This document shows, one piece after another, positions 8,163 through 15,315 of a stretch of 26,866 bases of DNA. Within the stretch, counting starts at the first letter, position 1, and every line of letters begins with the position of its first letter. The notes beneath the pieces are model-generated. The model was not told where the DNA came from and ran no database searches. It saw only the letters and a list, made by a program, of their open reading frames with translations. The stretch comes from Nitrospira sp. (lineage in GTDB: Bacteria; Nitrospirota; Nitrospiria; Nitrospirales; Nitrospiraceae): contig JANYBU010000185.1 in assembly GCA_025360665.1 (NCBI GenBank), positions 1 through 26,866 of the forward strand, given 5' to 3'. A program made the position numbers and the translations under genes.

Positions 8163-8699
8163 ATGTTGGTACGTACACTGCTCTCTACCATGGCCTTGCT
8201 CGTCACGCTCACAGGCTGTGCCTCGACGCAAGAGGCGGGGGACGGCTCGGACGCACAGGCACTCACCTTCCTCCAAGTCAAGGCAGCACCGGACTCCTTG
8301 AAAGGTCACGCGGTGGTCTTCGGCGGCGAAGTGTTGGCGGCCCGACGCCTGAAAGACGGCACGAGAATCGAAATCTTGCAGCTGCCGCTCGATCGATCGA
8401 CGCGTCCCGGATACGACTTAACTCAATCACAGGGCCGCTTCATCGCCCTCCAGCGAGAATTCCTCGATCCCGCAACCCTCCCACCAGGAACCAGAGTCAC
8501 CGTGACCGGCGAGGTATCCGGCTCCATCACACTACCATTAGATGAGACGGACTATACCTATCCCGTCATCGACATCAAACAACTACACGCTTGGGCTAGA
8601 TCGGAAGACCTGCCCCCCCGCATCCGCCCCTACATGGGGCCAGGCCCCTATTGGGGACCTTACTGGAGCCCCTTCTGGCGGCCTTGGCCCTACTGGTAA
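8163..8699 (+). CDS. Slp-family outer-membrane lipoprotein
   Basis: This encodes 178 residues from the ATG at 8163. That start puts a lipoprotein signal directly at the N-terminus: hydrophobic MLVRTLLSTMALLVTLTGC, with the lipidated Cys at 19 in an LTGC lipobox. The 150-residue domain after it, with VVFGGEVLAARRLKDGTRIE and PPGTRVTVTGEVSG, resembles the Slp (starvation-inducible lipoprotein) fold, an OB-like beta barrel that is lipid-anchored to the outer membrane. The last 20 residues are very rich in Trp, Tyr and Pro, which is unusual and may be a membrane or surface tail. An in-frame upstream ATG at 8079 would bury the lipobox and is rejected. The gene converges on the TPR gene. Confidence 0.8.
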   Translation: MLVRTLLSTMALLVTLTGCASTQEAGDGSDAQALTFLQVKAAPDSLKGHAVVFGGEVLAARRLKDGTRIEILQLPLDRSTRPGYDLTQSQGRFIALQREFLDPATLPPGTRVTVTGEVSGSITLPLDETDYTYPVIDIKQLHAWARSEDLPPRIRPYMGPGPYWGPYWSPFWRPWPYW

Positions 8700-8706
8700 G
8701 CGAGAG

Positions 8707-8803
8707 GGGCGGGACTTGCGCGACGAGCGAGACGAGCCCGAACATCCGATTCTGCTTTCTGCGGTGACATTTCTCGCAAGTCTCGCCCTTCCCGCGCGTC
8801 TCG
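8707..8803. repeat. C/G-flavour nonamer inverted array between convergent genes
   Basis: Left arm units are GGGCGGGAC, TTGCGCGAC, GAGCGAGAC, GAGCCCGAA (8707-8742). Right arm units are CATTTCTCG, CAAGTCTCG, CCCTTCCCG, CGCGTCTCG (8768-8803). The arms are complementary in pattern, and the element sits exactly between the Slp stop (8699) and the TPR stop (8809-8811). It could act as a bidirectional terminator. Confidence 0.7.
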
Positions 8804-8808
8804 CTTGC

Positions 8809-9873
8809 TCACCGTCCCGACGTGCCGACGATCCGCTCAACGCGATCGTCGCGCCCACCGAGATTGAGGTACGTGTGATATTGGGCTAGCGCTTTCGGCA
8901 GGTCTTTCCGATGCAACTCATAGAAGACACCCAAGTTGTAGTGCGCTTCAGCATAGTCTGGCTTCAGCGCGACGGCTCGCTCGTAGGACTGTTCCGCCTC
9001 TTCAAGCCTATTCAGGCCGGTGTAGATCACACCCAGGTTCATATAGGCTTCGGCATACTCCGGGCGGTACCGCAAGACCTCGAGAAATTCACGCTCCGCC
9101 TCCACGGGCTTGCCTTGGCTTCGATGAATAAACGCGAGGTTATAGTGCGCGTCCACTAACGAGGGCTTCGCCGCGATGGCCTGTCTATACGAATAGGCGG
9201 CTTCCACGAGATCGTCGTTCTTCTCCGACATCCGCCCGGCGAGGTACCAACCATCGGCATACTTGGGATCGAGCTTGAGCAGCCGACCCACCGTCTCTCG
9301 CGCCGCGCGACTGTCTCCCTGCCCCTCATACAGCAATGCGAGATTGTACAGAGCGTCACGGTGGCTCGGATGGACGGCCAACAAGGCTTGATAGGTCTGA
9401 GTGGCCGCCGCAACATCGCGACGTTGCTCATACAACTTGGCTAAGTCGAGATACGAATCGGCATGGCGAGGATCGATTTCAATCGCCCGCGTGAGGGCCT
9501 GCTCCGTTTCAGCCGATTTTCCTTGAATCAGATAGACCTCGGCCAGATCGTTCAAGGCATCGGGATAGGCCGGCTTCAGCTTGAGCGCGTGGGTGAAGGC
9601 ATCGACAGCCTGAGCCGGCTTCTTCTCTTTGAAATAGATCACGCCGAGCAGATGGTGCGCTTCAGCTGAGGAGGGATTCAACTCGATGGCTTTCCTGGCA
9701 GCCTCGGATGCCGCTGCAAGGTCACCTTTTCGCAGCAGCGCGATGCCTCGCTCGTAGTGACGCTGCGCGGCATCCGGCAACTCAGCCGCCGCCGGAACCG
9801 GGACAAGAGGAGAAACCACAGCCCCGCACAGGACGAACAGCACGATGGCACTATGCTGGAATAGGCGATTCAT
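8809..9873 (-). CDS. Secreted tetratricopeptide-repeat (TPR) protein
   Basis: This encodes 354 residues from the ATG at 9873, which begins a clean signal peptide (SAIVLFVLCGAVVSPLVPVP, cleavage near AAA-EL). An in-frame start further upstream would add repeat-derived residues. Nearly all of the mature protein is 34-residue TPR units, about nine, with the typical A..LG..Y pattern and repeat ends such as KAIELNPSSAEAHHLLGVIY, RAIEIDPRHADSYLDLAKLY and RAVALKPDYAEAHYNLGVFY. TPR arrays are protein-binding scaffolds. No catalytic domain is attached, so partner and process are unknown; a periplasmic scaffold for envelope assembly is plausible. Confidence 0.87.
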   Translation of the reverse strand: MNRLFQHSAIVLFVLCGAVVSPLVPVPAAAELPDAAQRHYERGIALLRKGDLAAASEAARKAIELNPSSAEAHHLLGVIYFKEKKPAQAVDAFTHALKLKPAYPDALNDLAEVYLIQGKSAETEQALTRAIEIDPRHADSYLDLAKLYEQRRDVAAATQTYQALLAVHPSHRDALYNLALLYEGQGDSRAARETVGRLLKLDPKYADGWYLAGRMSEKNDDLVEAAYSYRQAIAAKPSLVDAHYNLAFIHRSQGKPVEAEREFLEVLRYRPEYAEAYMNLGVIYTGLNRLEEAEQSYERAVALKPDYAEAHYNLGVFYELHRKDLPKALAQYHTYLNLGGRDDRVERIVGTSGR

Positions 9874-9926
9874 GGTCAGCCGACGCCTGTCATTTCTATC
9901 CCCTCGACCAACATTACTCATGCGCG

Positions 9927-10085
9927 TTTCTGCTGCAATCGCCGATCCCTGACTCAAGCGAGACGGGCGAGACTGGCGGAAAAGCGCGACTTCAGGGACA
10001 GGGCTCACACGTCACGCGAGTCTCGCTCCTCGCGCTTGTCGCGCGCGAATCCGCCATTTCGCGACGAACCGTCGTGAAAATGCGG
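9927..10085 (-). repeat. Modular intergenic repeat, copy B, with C/G nonamer palindrome inside
   Basis: The ends match copy A (7902-8068) in inverted orientation: TTTCTGCTGCAATCGCCGAT at 9927 and a block starting ATTTCGCGACGAACCGTCGT at 10056. The interior differs. It holds nonamers TCAAGCGAG, ACGGGCGAG, ACTGGCGGA, AAAGCGCGA (9954-9989) facing GCGAGTCTC, GCTCCTCGC, GCTTGTCGC (10016-10042). With 10086-10248 it makes up the gap 9874-10248, which holds no gene. Confidence 0.7.
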
Positions 10086-10209
10086 ATTACGTCCACCAAA
10101 CTATAGACGGCAGCAACTATGAAATCAACGACGCGCGTACCCGCGTGAGATCGAAGCGCGCAGGGTAAGTAGCCGATTCGACGAGATGGGAACGATCACC
10201 AGGATGTGA

Positions 10210-10249
10210 GAAATGTAATGTGTGATTGCAAGACCCGACCCCTATTTCC
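10210..10249. repeat. REP/IS-associated intergenic motif
   Basis: The segment contains GAAATGTAATGTGTGATTGC followed by AAGACCCGACCCCTATTTC. From memory, very similar motifs (TGTGTGATTGCAAGACCTGA) recur in many bacteria near REP-associated tyrosine transposases. No transposase is present here. It lies directly after the stop of the 10249-10668 gene, where an attC would be expected if that gene were an intact cassette. Confidence 0.4.
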
Positions 10250-10668
10250 TATTGTTTTTTGTTCTTGCCAAGAAACTCTCGAATGGTCCGTTCATTCTCA
10301 TCGAGGTAGGCACTCATGTCAGTGATCAGCGACGGCCCGCAATACTGATACTTAGTTTTAGCGTATTCCTTTAGTGAGGGATCAGCTGATATCTTGACCT
10401 TAGCCATCGCGTATGTGGGATAGAGGACTTCGTCTTTGTAATGTGCAGCAATTGCCTGAACGAGGTCCGCTAGACGTATAAGAAGCCCGTGCACTTTCAA
10501 CGCATCTGTGCTGCTCAACTTCTTGTAGGAAGGGCTTTCAAAGCAGATGTTGAGCATTGCACCTGCTTCAGAAAGCTCATGAACATTTGCGAGCATCGGC
10601 TTTGGCGTTTCGCCTAACGCCATGGTCGGCAACAGAAGGAAGAACAATCCGGCCAGGTTCCAGTTCAT
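10249..10668 (-). CDS. Small secreted protein of unknown function, probable integron-cassette gene
   Basis: This encodes 139 residues from the ATG at 10668, with AGGA 5 bases upstream. A signal peptide is clear (LAGLFFLLLPTMALG-ET). The mature part is mostly helical, with two Cys residues (in NICFESPSYKK and KYQYCGPSLI), and resembles small exported proteins often found as cassette cargo. I do not recognise a family. The start codon lies 10 bases after an attC right-hand core site, the classic position of the first codon in an integron gene cassette. Base composition is AT-richer than in the housekeeping genes around it. Confidence 0.65.
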   Translation of the reverse strand: MNWNLAGLFFLLLPTMALGETPKPMLANVHELSEAGAMLNICFESPSYKKLSSTDALKVHGLLIRLADLVQAIAAHYKDEVLYPTYAMAKVKISADPSLKEYAKTKYQYCGPSLITDMSAYLDENERTIREFLGKNKKQ

Positions 10669-10677
10669 ATCAATCCT

Positions 10678-10758
10678 GCCAAACGCCAGCCGTAACCGGC
10701 GCATTTGTTGTGAGCGTAGCGAACGGAAAATGCGTCCGAGTTTGCGGTGTTGTTAGGC
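10678..10758 (-). other. Integron attC recombination site
   Basis: On the minus strand the 81-bp site begins with the R'' core GCCTAAC and ends with GTTTGGC (one mismatch from GTTRRRY). The halves fold on each other: AAC-T-CGG-A-CGCATTT pairs with AAATGCG-CCG-GTT, leaving two unpaired bases (T and A) on one arm. Such extrahelical bases are the hallmark by which integrases read attC strand identity. The terminal loop region is about 20 nt. The R'' core overlaps the TAA stop of the upstream gene, and the downstream gene starts 10 bp after the R' core. No integron integrase is present in the window. Confidence 0.7.
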
Positions 10759-11130
10759 TACTTCGATTTCGCCCTCATGATCAGTTGAAACCCGTTGCTT
10801 GAGATCACCTTTGAATATACGGCATTTAAAGATCAGTATATTTCCGATGAGTTTCAACTGGTGGCAGTAATATGCCCTAAACATCGGATCATGGCCGCAA
10901 CTGATGGTGGTTCCAGTTTGTTCGCATTTCTCTATTTTGAAAGGCGATTGCTTTCTGTTTTTCTTGTACGAGAGTTTTTCGTTGATTGAAGCGAATTTAT
11001 CAACGTACGTTTGCTCCATGAAATCGCGGACATATTTCTGACACTTTCGAGCACTGATGATCGAAACTAAACGCTTTTCTGTGCTATGGAACGACTCTTC
11101 GATTATCACCCACCCTGTTCCGAGGTTCAT
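10753..11130 (-). CDS. Integron cassette gene, unknown function
   Basis: This encodes 125 residues with no signal peptide or membrane segment. It is Lys-rich and has five Cys, including CEQTGTTISCGHD and YYCHQLKL...FKCRIFKG, which could form a small metal site. I do not recognise the family. The start is seven bases after GTTAGGC (11143-11137 on the minus strand), a perfect cassette-start core site, and the TAA stop lies inside the R'' core of the attC. The gene plus its attC therefore form one complete cassette of about 460 bp. The low GC and codon use unlike the neighbours support transfer. Confidence 0.6.
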   Translation of the reverse strand: MNLGTGWVIIEESFHSTEKRLVSIISARKCQKYVRDFMEQTYVDKFASINEKLSYKKNRKQSPFKIEKCEQTGTTISCGHDPMFRAYYCHQLKLIGNILIFKCRIFKGDLKQRVSTDHEGEIEVA

Positions 11131-11136
11131 CTTATT

Positions 11137-11143
11137 GCCTAAC
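11137..11143 (-). other. Cassette junction core site GTTAGGC
   Basis: GTTAGGC on the minus strand fits GTTRRRY, the right-hand core of attC or attI. It marks the start of the 10753-11130 cassette. No matching R'' core or clear fold is visible between 11144 and 11294, so whether it belongs to a decayed attC or to an attI remnant is open. Confidence 0.5.
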
Positions 11144-11294
11144 TATTGAGTATACTGACCGGCATAGGACGCGAAACCAGCCCACATATTTCTCTGTGAT
11201 TGTCGTGTCGGTTCAACGACTTCTCCACGTCGCCCACAGGGTCAGACTGAGAGATCTAGAAAAGACTCCCGGTACCTTTTCTACTTCCCCCATT

Positions 11295-12023
11295 TTATGC
11301 TCCCTCAGGGTGAACATACTTGATCGCCTTACTCCAATGGTCGTAGACCCACACTCGTTCGAACGGACACCCGGATAAAATCTTGAGAACATAGTCGTGA
11401 AACTCGGACTGCCAATCGAAGCTATTGGAAGAAGGCTGGCTTGTGTAATGAGCCAAGAGTTCGATCGAGTGATCACTCGAATACTTCTTTTTACACTTCT
11501 TCTCAATTTGCACGAATATCTCCTCAGTGCGTTCCGTCATTTCCATGACACCAAACGCTGGCCCGTCAGAGACCCCGCGGGTTACCGAAATTTCAGTCAG
11601 GAATTTTTGCAGCTTGCGCGGGACTTCGATATATCCCCTAGAATTCTCGGAATGCTGACGTAGTTCATGAACAACTTCAGGGACGACCGAGAGACGTTGT
11701 CGAATCGTGATATGCTTGAGAAAACCGACATAGATGAGAGCATCGCTAAACCTAACTGCAATCTGAGAGTGTCTTTCGCAGACTGCTTTAAAAGCCTTTT
11801 CCAGCCTCTTGCCGTTCTCCATTTCCTGGACCAGCGTCGGCGTCACTATCTCGACCAGCTCAAAGGCAACAGGTCCTCTCCCCTGAATCTCACAAAGAAT
11901 ATCAGGGGCGGGCGGTGGTTCGCTCCTGATCGAGCCCGATATAACGGGTAGATGAGCAACCTCCATGAACAACTGAAATATTACTTGCTCCCGCTCTTCC
12001 TTACTTATGTCGGGATCAGCCAT
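11295..12023 (-). CDS. Unknown protein with a possible PD-(D/E)XK nuclease-like motif
   Basis: This encodes 242 residues from the ATG at 12023, with GAAGG 7 bases upstream. A longer in-frame start would run through a nuclease remnant and is unlikely. No signal peptide is present. Near residue 40, APDILCEIQGRGPVAFELVE fits a D-x(n)-ExV/ExK pattern seen in restriction-endonuclease-fold proteins, and similar short genes are common in accessory islands. The rest (TRGVSDGPAFGVMEMTERTE, ELLAHYTSQP, KILSGCPFERVWVYDHWSK) I do not recognise. It might be a defence or DNA-repair nuclease. The gene is AT-rich, lies next to the integron cassette, and may itself be cassette-borne, although no attC is evident after its stop. 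Confidence 0.6.
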   Translation of the reverse strand: MADPDISKEEREQVIFQLFMEVAHLPVISGSIRSEPPPAPDILCEIQGRGPVAFELVEIVTPTLVQEMENGKRLEKAFKAVCERHSQIAVRFSDALIYVGFLKHITIRQRLSVVPEVVHELRQHSENSRGYIEVPRKLQKFLTEISVTRGVSDGPAFGVMEMTERTEEIFVQIEKKCKKKYSSDHSIELLAHYTSQPSSNSFDWQSEFHDYVLKILSGCPFERVWVYDHWSKAIKYVHPEGA

Positions 12024-12042
12024 GATCTTGCCTTCTACGCTA

Positions 12043-12228
12043 TTAGGTGGAAATTTCCTGAACCATGATCTGATTATGCGTCGCTTGGGCATACAGGACT
12101 TTGAAGGTGCCGCCGTCGAGGATGCGTAGAACCTTGCCTCCATAGTCAGGTGCAAGGGCGAAACAAGTGATCCATCCTGAGCAGCTAAGTACTACGGAAG
12201 CACTACCCAAGAGAGCGCGAGGTAACAT
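12043..12228 (-). pseudogene. Truncated thermonuclease (SNase)-like gene, N-terminal remnant
   Basis: The 61-residue frame has a signal-peptide-like start (LLGSASVVLSCSGWITCFAL) and then APDYGGKVLRILDGGTFKVL. This resembles the first beta-strands of staphylococcal-nuclease-fold proteins, whose usual signature is GxVxxVxDGDTxxV. The second Asp of DGDT is Gly here. The frame stops 12 codons later, before any of the catalytic Arg/Glu residues, so it cannot be a working nuclease. The break coincides with the leader of the gene at 11295-12023, which suggests that insertion of the accessory DNA truncated it. Confidence 0.5.
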
Positions 12229-12321
12229 GGTGATTCCGTGGTTGTTTTAGAAGTCAGTTATTGTCTTGCGGGTTACTTCTCAGCTTGGTGAATCCGCACA
12301 TCACTTCGCAGGGCTCCCCCG

Positions 12322-12999
12322 TTAAGGGAACTCGATGACCTTGATGTACTTCCCAGTCTTGTCATAGACCGGGATGATCCATCCTGGTGGAACAGGTTTG
12401 TCACCTCTGAGATATGGCAGTATCGTGTTCACGTCATCCTTCGATGCACCATCCGTGATTTTCTTGGCGAGGTAGATTGCACCGCTGATGGGCACTTTGA
12501 GATTGGCCGAGTCGGCATAGAGCTGATTCAGGCGGCTGACGATCGTCTCCGTCGGAACTTTGATGATGGTGCGTTCGTAGAGCTCGTTCTTCTTGTAGCT
12601 ATCGAACATGCCGTACGCCATTATGTCTTTAGCAGTGTATTGCCTTGGCAATTGTAGTTTCGGGTTATCAATCGCCTTTCCAAACTCGGCTGTGGCCTTC
12701 TCCCAAAGTATCTGAGCACCTGCCCGCACGGTTTCATCCGAAAACATGGATTCCGGAAACATGGAATTGCTCGCGACCCAGTGGCTTCCGGAAATGAATC
12801 CATCAACGAATTCGACCTTCTTGTCGTTGTGCCATTGATTCCAGTCTCCGCCTGCAAGCATCTGCACGGAGGTATCGGGCAGCTCGGCAGCTTGGACCGC
12901 TGTGAAATCGGTCATGGCCAAGGGAAACAATGGGAGCGCAAGCAGCGACAGGCTTCCCAGTCCTACACGGAGTGCCCACCTGACGAGCTTTGATCCCAT
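12322..12999 (-). CDS. Secreted protein of unknown function
   Basis: This encodes 225 residues from the ATG at 12999, which has a near-perfect AGGAGG 5 bases upstream. In-frame codons further upstream are out of character and ignored. The signal peptide is long (LVRWALRVGLGSLSLLALPL, then FPLAMTDFTAVQAAEL). The mature domain has features of a small soluble periplasmic domain (GGDWNQWHNDKKVEFVDGFI, YGMFDSYKKNELYE, LPYLRGDKPVPPGWIIPVYD) and no Cys. I do not recognise the family. It sits just downstream of a possible decayed gene (13013-13200) and outside the AT-rich island. Confidence 0.7.
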   Translation of the reverse strand: MGSKLVRWALRVGLGSLSLLALPLFPLAMTDFTAVQAAELPDTSVQMLAGGDWNQWHNDKKVEFVDGFISGSHWVASNSMFPESMFSDETVRAGAQILWEKATAEFGKAIDNPKLQLPRQYTAKDIMAYGMFDSYKKNELYERTIIKVPTETIVSRLNQLYADSANLKVPISGAIYLAKKITDGASKDDVNTILPYLRGDKPVPPGWIIPVYDKTGKYIKVIEFP

Positions 13000-13012
13000 A
13001 GCCGCCTCCTGG

Positions 13013-13200
13013 TTAGTGCGTCGTCTCCTTCGCCACCCGCTGACCCATCTCAATGATCCCGCCCAAACGTTCGTGGCCTGGGGCGAGGTCATTGACCCCA
13101 TGCTTCCCCGCGGCCCATCTGAGCGAGCGTCCGCTCGATCAGGACAAGCGGTTGACGGTTCGGCGGGACGGGAGCATTCCAATCAGGCTGCGGAAAAGCT
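13013..13200 (-). pseudogene. Possible frameshifted gene remnant
   Basis: On the minus strand one frame reads NRQPLVLIERTLAQMG and then loses sense. A second frame picks up with GKHGVNDLAPGHERLGGIIE and ends EMGQRVAKETTH followed by TAA at 13013-13015. Both have protein-like codon use and join at about 13100. The TAA is directly followed by the AGGAGG of the next gene. This could be a decayed gene with a frameshift, or chance. The family is not recognised. Together with array A it accounts for the gap 13000-13334. Confidence 0.25.
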
Positions 13201-13250
13201 ATTGTACATGGTGGAAATTCAATGGTCCGCACGTGTGGGACAAGCCCGTC

Positions 13251-13331
13251 TATCTGGTTTCTCTGGTTCATCTGGTTAGTTTCGCTCAACCAAAAACCAG
13301 ACAGACCAGACAAACCAAATGAACAAGACAG
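13251..13331. repeat. T/G nonamer inverted array A
   Basis: Left arm: TATCTGGTT, TCTCTGGTT, CATCTGGTT (13251-13277). Right arm: ACCAGACAG, ACCAGACAA, ACCAAATGA, ACAAGACAG (13296-13331). The loop holds GTTTCGCTCAACC. The right arm ends 3 bp from the stop codon of the oxygenase gene. Confidence 0.8.
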
Positions 13332-13334
13332 CGC

Positions 13335-14102
13335 CTACGAGCGATGTCGATTCGAACCAGTAATGGCCTGCTTAAACACCGTGCGGAGGCCGAAGTAGGC
13401 AACGGAATCTTTGAGGTTGGAGTACAGCCGCTTGAAGGTTCCCATGTCCGGATTGGTGACGTATTCCATCGTTAAGGCGATCCGCTCTTCCCCCTCGCCG
13501 AGTGGAGTCACCGCATGCCAGAGCTTATCTCCATTGAAAATGACGAGGTCGCCTGGTTGTGTGATCAGTTCCAGATGCCGAGGGGTTTTCACAGGATCAT
13601 CCTTAAACAACTCACAGACCAGTTTGCATTGCGTAGACTTATCGACGAGCCCCATCAGAATGGTATAGCGAGCCCCCTTATAGTAGGACGTGTCGTAGTG
13701 AAACCCGATATGGTCCCCCGGCTCCGTATAGTAGTAGAGCGCGCAGGAATGGGGGTCGTTCTCAGGGCATAGACTGAGCTTGGCCTGTACAAGACGGCTC
13801 AAGAAATCGATGAAGGCTTCGGATCGATACAGATCGAGAAAGCGTGGAGCCTTCTCCATCACTGTGTAGTAGCTCACGCTCCCGCCCTTTTTGTGGCCGG
13901 GAATGTAGTTGCGATTCAGCTCGCTCTTCACCCCTTGCGCCTGAGGAACGAGATGCTCTTCCACCACCGACCGAGGGAGAAACTGTGGAATAAACAGGAA
14001 CTCGTTCTGGTCCCAATACTCACGAGAGAGGCGATCGAAATCCAACCTTTCGATTGCCTGATCAACCGTTTCAACTAAGGAACCGACCATTGATTGATTC
14101 AT
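13335..14102 (-). CDS. 2-oxoglutarate/Fe(II)-dependent dioxygenase
   Basis: This encodes 255 residues, soluble, with no signal peptide. The metal triad is complete: His135 and Asp137 in HIGFHYDTSYY, His196 in NGDKLWHAVTP. Arg207 in EERIALTMEYV is placed to bind the 2-oxoglutarate carboxylate. The double-stranded beta-helix spans about 115-215. Enzymes of this fold hydroxylate or halogenate amino acids, lipids or small metabolites; the substrate cannot be read from sequence. AGGTGAG lies just before the ATG at 14102; Met5 is an alternative start. The gene is flanked by nonamer arrays on both sides (A after the stop, B before the start), so it appears to be its own transcription unit. Confidence 0.82.
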   Translation of the reverse strand: MNQSMVGSLVETVDQAIERLDFDRLSREYWDQNEFLFIPQFLPRSVVEEHLVPQAQGVKSELNRNYIPGHKKGGSVSYYTVMEKAPRFLDLYRSEAFIDFLSRLVQAKLSLCPENDPHSCALYYYTEPGDHIGFHYDTSYYKGARYTILMGLVDKSTQCKLVCELFKDDPVKTPRHLELITQPGDLVIFNGDKLWHAVTPLGEGEERIALTMEYVTNPDMGTFKRLYSNLKDSVAYFGLRTVFKQAITGSNRHRS

Positions 14103-14129
14103 ATGCTCACCTGCTCCTCAATCGTCCAC

Positions 14130-14288
14130 CAGGATGCTCAAAAAGTCCGCCAGCCTGTCTTGTTCATTTAGTTCATTTGGTTTGTCTGGTTTTTTGGTTG
14201 GACGAAACTAAGCAGATGAACCAAATCAACCAGATAAACAAAACAAACCAGATCAACCCTACCTCGTCCCGCCAGTCTCGCTCGGCTG
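14130..14288. repeat. T/G nonamer inverted array B with CTGAAAAAGTCCG module and C/G nonamers
   Basis: The element starts with CAGGATGCTCAAAAAGTCCG (14130). It continues as GTCTTGTTC, ATTTAGTTC, ATTTGGTTT, GTCTGGTTT (14157-14192). After a loop with GACGAAACTAAG it returns as ATGAACCAA, ATCAACCAG, ATAAACAAA, ACAAACCAG, ATCAACCCT (14215-14259). Then come three C/G nonamers: CTCGTCCCG, CCAGTCTCG, CTCGGCTGT (14262-14288). The end next to the oxygenase start is the mirror of the end of array C. Confidence 0.8.
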
Positions 14289-14322
14289 TCCATGTGTATC
14301 CTTGAACTGATTCGCATCGCAA

Positions 14323-15057
14323 TCACTGTGGGGCACTGAGCACCGGAGCCTTCACCACTTCCACATCGGTCGGCAACTTCAGATCGAAGAATGCATCGCC
14401 GAGACCCATGTTGGATTGCAGCGACGAAAACTCAAAACTCGCGACATTGCCGCTGACTTCGTAGAGAGAGATCGTCCGAATGAAGTAGGTCTTGGGAAAC
14501 ACTTCTAGCACAATCCGTTGCAACGATCTCCCCGCGTCACCTTCACGCGACTTAGGCAGGAGGGTGAGCAGCCGGATGCCTCCCACGCCACGTCCCTTTC
14601 CCGGCGTCGGCTCAATGTCGAACGACTCATCCAGTTTGGCCGCCCCCAGCAACAACTCCAACGGGGCCTTGGAAGCTGCCATTTGCGTGAGCTTCCCGAC
14701 CAGCACTTGTTTGTGTTCCGGCACATACACTTTGACATCGTCCCGATTGACATAAATGTCCTCGACCGAAGGGTCGAGATAGTTCCACCGTAACCGACCA
14801 GGCTTTTTGATATAGACCTTCCCCGAAGACGTGATGGCCCGCTCGAACCCCTCGATCGTGGTCTTCTGCGTAAAGTCCGCCTGGAGATCTTTCGTTTTCT
14901 CATACCGCGCCTGGAGCTGCTTGACCACCTCTCGCACTTCCTTCACCGCTTTCTCATCAGTCTCTTCTCCGGCGGCAAGAGTCAGCAATGGGAATAGGCT
15001 CCACGCACAAACGAGCAGGCCTCCCACAAAACATGTCCAATTCAATTTTTTCATCAT
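14323..15057 (-). CDS. lolA: Outer-membrane lipoprotein carrier protein LolA
   Basis: This encodes 244 residues. The signal peptide runs through WTCFVGGLLVCAWSLFPLLT to LAAGEE. The mature domain shows the LolA/LppX fold: VVKQLQARYEKTKDLQADFT, a GKVYIKKPGRLRWNYLDPS strand pair, and VPEHKQVLVGK. LolA accepts lipoproteins from the LolCDE complex and carries them across the periplasm to LolB or the outer membrane. The ATG pair at 15057/15054 has no good Shine-Dalgarno. It lies downstream of ftsK in the same direction, a gene order common across bacteria, but a 350-bp gap with a palindromic element separates them here. Confidence 0.9.
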   Translation of the reverse strand: MMKKLNWTCFVGGLLVCAWSLFPLLTLAAGEETDEKAVKEVREVVKQLQARYEKTKDLQADFTQKTTIEGFERAITSSGKVYIKKPGRLRWNYLDPSVEDIYVNRDDVKVYVPEHKQVLVGKLTQMAASKAPLELLLGAAKLDESFDIEPTPGKGRGVGGIRLLTLLPKSREGDAGRSLQRIVLEVFPKTYFIRTISLYEVSGNVASFEFSSLQSNMGLGDAFFDLKLPTDVEVVKAPVLSAPQ

Positions 15058-15315
15058 ACCAATAGCGAGGGGTGTCGAGGATTACTGCAATTGCGCGCAT
15101 CGAACGAGCACTACAATATTGCTCCTTCCAAGCTCGCTCGTTATCTCTTCAGGGATGGGGGCTAATTGATTTCCCACTGCGCGCAACCTTCTCACCCGCC
15201 CACCCACTGGCAGATATTCTTCACCCACCCTACCCTCCGATTGCTTCGCAATCGATTTCCCGAGACGTGCCATTAGCCCTGGTGAGGGCCTCCTAATTCT
15301 CCCTACCTCTCTTTA
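15058..15315. other. Intergenic region without a gene
   Basis: I see no convincing coding frame. It holds a perfect 7-bp hairpin, CGATTGC-ttc-GCAATCG at 15238-15254, and a short stretch resembling the CTGCGCGCATCGA core of the neighbouring palindromic element (about 15086-15105). Promoter elements for lolA could lie here but are not obvious. Confidence 0.4.

Noticed and set aside
9900..10008. Longer N-terminus for the TPR protein
   Set aside because: The extra residues come from repeat copy B and would place the signal peptide internally.
11144..11294. Second attC or attI next to the GTTAGGC core
   Set aside because: CTGACC/GGTCAG can pair, but no R'' core and no consistent stem were found, so only the core site is listed.
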